A stretch of 64,000 nucleotides of DNA from Dyella acidiphila (GTDB lineage Bacteria; Pseudomonadota; Gammaproteobacteria; Xanthomonadales; Rhodanobacteraceae), in NCBI RefSeq assembly GCF_014863405.1, contig NZ_JACZZA010000001.1, positions 620,001 through 684,000 of the forward strand, in the 5' to 3' direction. The position numbers and the translations under genes were made by a program. Below the pieces are notes generated by a model. That model did not search any database. It was not told where the DNA came from and was given only the letters and a program-made list of their open reading frames with translations. Position 1 is the first letter of the stretch, and the number at the start of each line of letters is the position of its first letter. Shown here one piece after another: positions 57,851 through 64,000 of this stretch.

Positions 57851-59953
57851 ATGGCCCCGCACGCCGTAACGCGCCTAGGCCGCCGTCTGCTGACCGTGTT
57901 TGCCGGCTGGATGCTGGTCGGCGCGGCGACTGCCCAGACCGCCGCCGACACCGCCGCCCTCGAATCGCAACGCGCCGCGTTCAAGCAAGCCTATGCGGCA
58001 GCCAGCCAGGGCGGCGACAGCTGGCGCGCACTGGCCACCGGCCTGCACGACTACCCGATCTATCCCTATCTGCAGGCAGCCGCGCTCGAGCACGATATCC
58101 AGCTGATCGACCGTCCCACGGTCGAAGCCTATCTGCGTCAATATCCGGACCTGATACCGAGCGACGATCTGCGCCGTCATTTCCTGCAGGAGCTGGCGCG
58201 GCGGCAAGATTGGGACAATTTCCAGGCGATGTATCAGCCCGGCCTCGGCGACACGCTGACCTGCGATGCCTTGCAGGCCAAGCTGGCCGGAAGCGCCCCG
58301 CTGGACTTCAACAAGGATCTGGCCACCCTGTGGACCGAACCCACCCTGCCGTCCGCCTGCGACCCCGTGCTGCAGGCTGCGCACGATCAGGGCCTGCTGA
58401 CGCAGGAACGCTTGTGGGCGCGGATCGATATCGCCGCCGATGCCGGCAAGGGCAGCAGCATTTCCGCGCTGCTGAAGTGGCTGTCCCCGGACGACGCCCA
58501 GGTTGCGCAGCGGCTGGCGCAGGCACTGAACGATCCTGCCTCGGCCGCCGCTGCCGCTCCCAGCTGGCCCAATACCACCCGTTCCAGGCAGGCGGCGACG
58601 CTGGCGCTGGTGCGGCTTGCGCGGCGCCAGTCGATTGCCGCGGACGCAGCCTGGCAGAAGTTGCAGGGGCAATTTGCGTTCACGCCCACGCAGCGCGACA
58701 GCATTCTCAATGCGCTGGCGCTGTTCCACGCCACCGACTACGACAGCGACGCGCTGGCGCGCCTGATCAACCTGCCACCGTCTGCGCAGACCGATATCAG
58801 CCGCGAATGGCGCGTACGCGTTGCGCTGGCCGAGCAGAACTGGACTGCAGTGATGGCCGCGCTCGATGCGCTGTCGCCCACGCAGCAGCAAAATGACGAG
58901 TGGCTGTATTTCCGTGCGCGTGCCCTGAGCGAACTGGGTCGCTCGAGCGAAGCGCAGACCGCCTACGCGGCAGCCGCGCAGCAATCCAGTTACTTCGGCT
59001 ATCTCGCCGCCGATCATCAAGGCTCGCCTTACGCGTTATGCGTGCGGCAGCCGGCGGTGGACCAGCAAGGCGAGCAGGCGGTGCTGGCGATCCCGGGCAT
59101 GCAGCGCGCCCTGGAATTGTTTGCCGTGGGCCTGCTCAAGCAGGCGCGGCGCGAGTGGACCCAGGCGCTGGCCAATGCGGATCCCGCAACGCTGCGCCAG
59201 GCGGTGAACATCGCCTATGCGCGCGGCTGGTACGACCGCGCCATCTTCACCTTCAACAACGGTCCGGCACTCAGCTTCTACACGCTGCGCTTCCCGCTGG
59301 TGCCGCAGGACGGCATGGTCGCGCAGGCCGAGCAGGCCGGCATCGATCCGGCCTGGGCTTACGGCATCCTGCGCCAGGAAAGCGCCTGGGTGAGCGACGC
59401 GCAGTCGGGCGCCAACGCCCGTGGCCTGATGCAGCTGGTGCCTGCCACCGCGGCCGATGTGGCGCGCCGCAACGGCCTACCCTGGAGCGGCGGCGACAGC
59501 TTGTACGACCCCGCCGTCAACATCCAGCTGGGCACGCGCTACCTGGCCCAGATGGCCGGGCGTTTCAACGGCGCCCCTTGGCTGGCCAGCGCCGCCTACA
59601 ACGCCGGCGCGGCACGCGTAGGGCAATGGCTGGACGCGCGCTCCAGCCTGCCGCCCGACCTGTTCGTGGCCAGCATGCCGTTCAAGGAAACCCGCGAATA
59701 CGTGGCACGCGTGATGTACTACAGCGCGATCTATGATTGGCGCCTGCACGGCAGTGCCGCCCCGATCTCCACCCGCATGACGCCGATCGGCCAGCCGTAT
59801 AGCCGTCCAGATGCAAACATTGCACGCAAGGACATGACCTGCCCGGCACCGCCGCCCGCCGCTGCATCATCGGTACCGGCCGTAGCGGCGTCGGTACCCG
59901 CCAGGGCTGCGGCATCCTCCAGCACCAAGGCCGCAGCGGAACCGGCACACTGA
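57851..59953 (+). CDS. slt: Soluble lytic murein transglycosylase Slt
   Basis: The 700-residue periplasmic enzyme cleaves the glycan strand of peptidoglycan, forming 1,6-anhydro-muropeptides. It has a signal peptide, a long alpha-superhelical U-domain and a C-terminal catalytic SLT domain. Catalytic Glu510 is in AYGILRQESAWVSDAQSGANARG (split by family variation), and later motifs are LMQLVPATA and YLAQMAGRFNGAPWLASAAYNAG. An Ala/Pro/Ser-rich tail of about 50 residues follows the catalytic domain. It starts with AGGAG seven bases before ATG and is followed 17 bp later by an NDUFA9-like gene. Confidence 0.95.
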   Translation: MAPHAVTRLGRRLLTVFAGWMLVGAATAQTAADTAALESQRAAFKQAYAAASQGGDSWRALATGLHDYPIYPYLQAAALEHDIQLIDRPTVEAYLRQYPDLIPSDDLRRHFLQELARRQDWDNFQAMYQPGLGDTLTCDALQAKLAGSAPLDFNKDLATLWTEPTLPSACDPVLQAAHDQGLLTQERLWARIDIAADAGKGSSISALLKWLSPDDAQVAQRLAQALNDPASAAAAAPSWPNTTRSRQAATLALVRLARRQSIAADAAWQKLQGQFAFTPTQRDSILNALALFHATDYDSDALARLINLPPSAQTDISREWRVRVALAEQNWTAVMAALDALSPTQQQNDEWLYFRARALSELGRSSEAQTAYAAAAQQSSYFGYLAADHQGSPYALCVRQPAVDQQGEQAVLAIPGMQRALELFAVGLLKQARREWTQALANADPATLRQAVNIAYARGWYDRAIFTFNNGPALSFYTLRFPLVPQDGMVAQAEQAGIDPAWAYGILRQESAWVSDAQSGANARGLMQLVPATAADVARRNGLPWSGGDSLYDPAVNIQLGTRYLAQMAGRFNGAPWLASAAYNAGAARVGQWLDARSSLPPDLFVASMPFKETREYVARVMYYSAIYDWRLHGSAAPISTRMTPIGQPYSRPDANIARKDMTCPAPPPAAASSVPAVAASVPARAAASSSTKAAAEPAH

Positions 59954-59970
59954 CTCGAAGGGCTTCCGGC

Positions 59971-60915
59971 ATGACAGCCAAGCGCATCGTGATACTCGGC
60001 GGAACCGGTTTCGTCGGCAGCTATCTGGTGCCGCGGCTGGCGGCGGACGGCCATCGCCTGGTGCTGCTTTCGCGCAATCGCGAAGCGCACCGCGAGCTGG
60101 CGGTACTACCCGGCGTGAGTGTGCGCAGCGCGGACGTCTACGACGATGCCGTGCTGCGCGCGCAGCTGGAAGGCGCCGATGCGGTGGTCAATCTGATCGG
60201 CATCCTCAATCCGCAGGGGCGCCATACCTTCCAGCGCGTATATATCGACCTGACCCGACGGCTGATCGATGCCTGCAAGGCCAGTGGCGTAAACCGCCTG
60301 CACCAGATGAGCTCGCTGAAGGCCGGCCAGGGACTCTCGCGCTATCTCAAGACACGCGGCGAAGCGGAGACCTTGCTCAAGGCATCTTCGCTGGACTGGA
60401 CGCTCTATCAGCCCAGCGTGATCTTCGGCGTGGGCGATGGTTTGGTGACGCGCTTCGCCGCCCTGCTGCGCAAGCTGCCGGTGCTGCCGCTGGCACGCGC
60501 CGGCTCGCGCATGGCGCCCACCTACGCCGGCGACGTTGCCGAAGCACTGGCCCGCTGCATCGCGGACGACAGGCGGTCGAGCCGGCGCAGTTTCGAACTG
60601 TACGGTCCGCAGGTGCTGACCCTGGGCGAGATCGTGGCCGCGATCCGCACCGCCGCCGGTCTGCGCAGCATGATTCTGCCGCTGCCCGACAGCCTTGGCC
60701 GGCTGCAGGCACACGTGGCCGGCCTGCTGCCCGGCAAGCCATTTTCGCCCGACAATTTTCTTTCGCTGCGCACCGATTCGGTCGGCAAAGTGGACGGCTA
60801 TGCCGCGCTCGGCATCGTGCCGCAACCCTTTACGCCGTGGCTGCCGCGGCTGATCCACGGGCCGCCGCGCCAGCGGCGCCTGGACGCGGCGCGCCAGGCC
60901 TTCCGCCGCCACTGA
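59971..60915 (+). CDS. NDUFA9-like NAD(P)-binding SDR protein
   Basis: The 314-residue extended/atypical SDR has the Rossmann motif [18 protein letters not shown], the acidic or basic cofactor loop LLSRNREAH, and [17 protein letters not shown]. The YxxxK-like active site has been lost or altered ([14 protein letters not shown]). This is the complex I NDUFA9 subunit family found in many proteobacteria, where it is not part of the core nuo operon and may serve quinone or respiratory-chain assembly. It sits between slt and cca and is probably cotranscribed with slt. Confidence 0.88.
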   Translation: MTAKRIVILGGTGFVGSYLVPRLAADGHRLVLLSRNREAHRELAVLPGVSVRSADVYDDAVLRAQLEGADAVVNLIGILNPQGRHTFQRVYIDLTRRLIDACKASGVNRLHQMSSLKAGQGLSRYLKTRGEAETLLKASSLDWTLYQPSVIFGVGDGLVTRFAALLRKLPVLPLARAGSRMAPTYAGDVAEALARCIADDRRSSRRSFELYGPQVLTLGEIVAAIRTAAGLRSMILPLPDSLGRLQAHVAGLLPGKPFSPDNFLSLRTDSVGKVDGYAALGIVPQPFTPWLPRLIHGPPRQRRLDAARQAFRRH

Positions 60916-60961
60916 CCCGGCCGCGCAAGGCGCGTGCAGCCTGGCGTGGCAAAATGCAGCG

Positions 60962-62191
60962 ATGCGCACTTATCTGGTTGGCGGCGCCGTCCGCGACAAA
61001 TTGCTCGAACGGCCAGTGGTCGATCGTGACCACGTGGTGGTCGGCGCGTGTCCCGAGGAGATGCTTGCGCGGGGCTACAAACCGGTCGGCAAGGATTTTC
61101 CGGTGTTCCTGCATCCGCAGTCCGGCGAGGAGTACGCGCTGGCGCGCACCGAGCGCAAGACCGGGCATGGCTATCACGGCTTTGCCTTCCATGCCGATCC
61201 CGCGGTAACCCTGGAGCAGGATCTGGCCCGGCGCGATCTCACCATCAACGCCATCGCCGAGGACGAGCACGGCAATCTGGTCGACCCCTATGGCGGCGTG
61301 CGTGACGTGGAGCAGCGCGTGCTGCGGCATGTATCGCCCGCATTCGTGGAAGATCCCGTGCGCCTGTTGCGCGTGGCGCGCTTCGCCGCGCGTTTCGCAC
61401 CGCTCGGCTTCAGCGTGGCCGAGGAAACCATGTCGCTGCTGCAACAGATGGTGCGCGAGGGCGAAGTCGATCATCTGGTGCCCGAGCGCGTCTGGGCGGA
61501 AACGCGCAAGGCGCTGGGCGAAGCGCAGCCTTCGGCGTTCCTGCGCGTATTGCGCGAGGCGGGCGCGCTGGCCGTGCTATTCCCCGAAGTGAATGCGCTG
61601 TACGGCATTCCACAGCGCGCGGAATACCACCCGGAAATCGACACCGGCATACACCTGGAAATGACCCTGGACGCCGCCGCGCAGCTCGCCCCCGGCAACG
61701 ACCTGGTCGGCTTTTGCGCCTTCACCCACGACCTGGGCAAGGCGCTCACGCCAGCCGCGGAACTGCCCAGCCACCGCGGCCACGAGCACCGCGGCGTGCA
61801 ACCGCTGCGCGCACTGGCCACGCGGCTGAAAGTGCCTACCGAATATGCCGCCCTGGCCGAACTGGTGTGCCGCGAGCACCTCAACGCGCACCGCGCACTG
61901 GAACTGCGCCCGGCCACGGTATTGAAGCTGCTCATCGCCCTGGATGCCCTGCGCCGGCCGGAACGGCTGCAAACCTTCCTGCTGGCCTGCATGGCCGACA
62001 AGCGCGGCCGGCTCGGCCAGGCGCAGAGCGACTACCCTCAGGCGGATTGGCTGCAGCGGGCGCGCGAGGCGGCCGCGGCCATTACCGCCGCGCCCTTTGT
62101 CGCCCAGGGGCTGCTGGGTCCGGCCGTGGGGGCCGCGATGGAAAAGGCCAGGGTCCAGGCCATAGCCGAAATGAAACTTTGTAACACTTAA
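60962..62191 (+). CDS. cca: Multifunctional CCA tRNA nucleotidyltransferase
   Basis: The 409-residue class II enzyme adds the CCA 3' end to tRNA. It has [25 protein letters not shown] (GG..R and DxD), the [11 protein letters not shown] element, and the RRDLTINA loop. The RVARFAARF region follows, then a C-terminal HD phosphohydrolase domain ([18 protein letters not shown]). The HD domain gives the family additional phosphatase and phosphodiesterase activities. It starts at an ATG 46 bp after the NDUFA9-like gene. Confidence 0.95.
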   Translation: MRTYLVGGAVRDKLLERPVVDRDHVVVGACPEEMLARGYKPVGKDFPVFLHPQSGEEYALARTERKTGHGYHGFAFHADPAVTLEQDLARRDLTINAIAEDEHGNLVDPYGGVRDVEQRVLRHVSPAFVEDPVRLLRVARFAARFAPLGFSVAEETMSLLQQMVREGEVDHLVPERVWAETRKALGEAQPSAFLRVLREAGALAVLFPEVNALYGIPQRAEYHPEIDTGIHLEMTLDAAAQLAPGNDLVGFCAFTHDLGKALTPAAELPSHRGHEHRGVQPLRALATRLKVPTEYAALAELVCREHLNAHRALELRPATVLKLLIALDALRRPERLQTFLLACMADKRGRLGQAQSDYPQADWLQRAREAAAAITAAPFVAQGLLGPAVGAAMEKARVQAIAEMKLCNT

Positions 62192-62247
62192 TCCTTCGGC
62201 GTATAAAGCACCGATTGTTTGATTGCCGCCCCTGACCGGAGCACGCC

Positions 62248-64000
62248 GTGTCGTTGACCTTTTCCTCCCATGCCTCGCTGCGCGAACGTTTTCGGCCCCT
62301 CTGGTGGCTCGGCATCGTCTATGTCGTGCTGGGTGCCCTGACCCGTATCGCGCTGCTGGTGATGACCGGCAAGGGCGTGCCGCACGACCCGCTGGACTGG
62401 CTGTTCGCCTTCGGCGTGGGGCTGTGCTCGGACCTGATCGCGCTGCTGTACGTGGCCTGGCCGCTGCTGCTGTTCCTGTGGATCGTGCCCTCGCGCCGGC
62501 CGCTGATTTCCAGCGGCAAGCAATGGGCCCTGTATGTGCTGCTGCTGGCGGTGCTTTACGCGCTGACCCTGTTCGGGCTGCATCTGGCCATCCATGCCGC
62601 CATCGCCGATGTCTGGCCGGTGCTGCTGGTATTCCTGTTCTTCCTACCGATGCCGGCGCTCGCCTATGGCGCGCGCAGCGGCCAGCGCGGACTGTATGTG
62701 CTGTGCCTGCTGCTGCTGTTCGGCCTGATGTTCGTCGCCGCCTCCGAGCTGGTGTTCTGGAACGAGTTCGGCGTGCGCTTCAACTTCATCGCGGTGGATT
62801 ACCTGGTCTACACCACCGAAGTGGTGGACAACATCCGCGAGTCCTACCCGATCGGCCGCTGGCTGAGCCTGCTGGCCATCGTGGCCATTGCGGTGCTGCT
62901 GCTCTCGCGCGGCGCATTGCGCACGCGCGATCAGGGCACGCGCTTCGCCCAGCGCAGCAAGGTGGTGGCGGTGTGGTTCGCGCTGACCGTGGTGTCGCTG
63001 TTTGCGGTCAACAGCTCCACCAAGGACCTCACCAGCAATACCTATGTCAACGAGCTGGCCGGCAACGGCATCTACCAGTTTTTCGCCGCCTTCCGCAGCA
63101 GCCACCTGGATTACGACCGCTTCTACCGCACGCTGCCGCTCGATCAGGCCTTCGCGCGCGTACATAGCCAGTTGCAGACGCCCGACGCCACCTATGTCAG
63201 CAACGATCCGCAGGACCTTACCCGCGAGATCCGGCACGCCGGCCCCGAGCAGCATCTGAACGTGGTGCTGATCAGCGTGGAAAGTCTTTCTGCCGATTTC
63301 CTCAAGACCTTCGGCTCCAGCCACGGCGATATCACGCCGAACCTGGATGCGCTGGTCGGACAAAGCCTGTTCTTCGATCACATGTACGCCAACGGCACGC
63401 GCACCGTGCGCGGCCTGGAAGCGCTGTCGATGTCGATCCCGCCCACGCCGGGCGATTCCATCCTCAAGCAGGCGCATAACGAAGACTTGCTGTCGCTGGG
63501 CCGGATCTTCGACCAGCACGGCTACGTGTCGCAGTTCGTGTACGGCGGCTACGGCTACTTCGACAACATGAATTATTTCTTCAGCCACAGCGGCTACCAG
63601 ATCGTCGATCGCAGCTCCATTCCCAAGGACATGCCGATCCACGGCCAGAATGTCTGGGGTGTTGCCGACGAAGATCTCTACACGCTGGCGCTCAGCCAGA
63701 TGGACGCCATCCATGCGCAGGGCAAGCCGTTCTTCCTGCACATCATGACCACCTCCAACCATCGCCCCTTCACCTTCCCGGCCGGGCGCGTCAGCCAGCG
63801 CAACGGTACGCGCGAGGGCGCCATTGCCTATACCGACTGGTCGATCGTCGACTTCATCAAGCGCGCGCAGGCCAAGCCCTATTTCGATGACACCGTGTTC
63901 GTGATCACGGCCGACCATTGCGCCTCCAGCGCCGGCCGCAGCAGCGTGCCGATCGATCGCTACCACATCCCGCTATGGATCTACGCACCCAAGCACTTCC
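62248..64000 (+). CDS. LTA-synthase-like sulfatase membrane protein (truncated at window end)
   Basis: The open frame from a GTG start runs 584 codons to the window edge without stopping. Five N-terminal TM segments (first about residues 18-40, last near 210-230, then near 240) precede a periplasmic alkaline-phosphatase-superfamily domain. That domain starts LNVVLISVESLSADFLKTFG, where Glu and Ser/Thr metal and nucleophile positions are expected. It continues with YANGTRTVRGLEA (nucleophile Thr-type), FFLHIMTTSNHRPF and ITADHC. Such proteins (LtaS/MdoB/OpgB-like) transfer phosphoglycerol or act as sulfatase-like enzymes on envelope glycans. In Gram-negative bacteria MdoB-type phosphoglycerol transfer to periplasmic glucans is plausible. 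This fits the GH17-type protein five kb upstream, but is inference. Confidence 0.88.
   Translation, partial: MSLTFSSHASLRERFRPLWWLGIVYVVLGALTRIALLVMTGKGVPHDPLDWLFAFGVGLCSDLIALLYVAWPLLLFLWIVPSRRPLISSGKQWALYVLLLAVLYALTLFGLHLAIHAAIADVWPVLLVFLFFLPMPALAYGARSGQRGLYVLCLLLLFGLMFVAASELVFWNEFGVRFNFIAVDYLVYTTEVVDNIRESYPIGRWLSLLAIVAIAVLLLSRGALRTRDQGTRFAQRSKVVAVWFALTVVSLFAVNSSTKDLTSNTYVNELAGNGIYQFFAAFRSSHLDYDRFYRTLPLDQAFARVHSQLQTPDATYVSNDPQDLTREIRHAGPEQHLNVVLISVESLSADFLKTFGSSHGDITPNLDALVGQSLFFDHMYANGTRTVRGLEALSMSIPPTPGDSILKQAHNEDLLSLGRIFDQHGYVSQFVYGGYGYFDNMNYFFSHSGYQIVDRSSIPKDMPIHGQNVWGVADEDLYTLALSQMDAIHAQGKPFFLHIMTTSNHRPFTFPAGRVSQRNGTREGAIAYTDWSIVDFIKRAQAKPYFDDTVFVITADHCASSAGRSSVPIDRYHIPLWIYAPKHF

Noticed and set aside
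1-64000. tRNA, rRNA, CRISPR array, transposase or prophage genes
   Set aside because: None was recognised by eye on either strand. Without a covariance search, short RNA genes cannot be excluded.

Overview
The window comes from a high-GC gammaproteobacterium, most likely of the Xanthomonadales and, within it, the Rhodanobacteraceae (Dyella, Rhodanobacter, Frateuria and relatives). This rests on rhlB divergent from trxA-rho with long low-complexity tails on RhlB and Rho, a plant-type GshA, tandem DsbA-like lipoproteins after cytochrome c4, and a mevalonate route beside a hopanoid cluster. Genus level is an inference. I saw no rRNA, tRNA, CRISPR array, insertion sequence or prophage.

Layout. 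1-5.2 kb: ftsX (first 16 codons), ftsE, rhlB, and divergent trxA-rho. 5.4-15 kb: a catabolic island made of an outer-membrane barrel, a KdgK-like sugar-acid kinase, a D-amino-acid dehydratase-like PLP enzyme, an RpiR regulator, a D-aminoacylase, RidA, a GntP permease and a bicovalent-flavin BBE oxidase. Together these read best as catabolism of N-acetyl-D-glucosaminate (oxidised chitin sugar) to 2-keto-3-deoxy-6-phosphogluconate. 15-20.6 kb: an M23 peptidase, a two-component system, gshA and a LysE exporter. 20.7-24.4 kb: a DoxX protein divergent from a bufferin-type RiPP cluster (BufA2 precursor, MNIO enzyme, DUF2063 partner) and an AraC regulator. 24.5-26.7 kb: an M3 peptidyl-dipeptidase lipoprotein.

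26.8-49.1 kb is the core of the window, a nearly complete route from HMG-CoA to decorated hopanoids. The leftward run is DUF2147, mvaD, phosphomevalonate kinase, a fused HMG-CoA reductase-mevalonate kinase, idi, hpnH and hpnB. The rightward run is hpnI, hpnJ, hpnK, hpnL and a diiron ferritin-like protein of unknown role. Then come hpnA (leftward), a one-enzyme squalene synthase, squalene-hopene cyclase, hpnG, copC, copD and ispA. Only HMG-CoA synthase and thiolase are absent from the window.

49.2-64 kb is mostly housekeeping: a small hypothetical gene, bioD, a TMEM175-like channel, free-methionine-sulfoxide reductase, engB, cytochrome c4, two DsbA-like lipoproteins, an EEP-family hydrolase, a GH17 membrane protein, slt, an NDUFA9-like protein, cca, and a sulfatase-type membrane protein cut by the window end. 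Dispersed palindromes sit in several intergenic gaps. One supplies the hpnA stop codon and another encodes the apparent N-terminus of HpnK.
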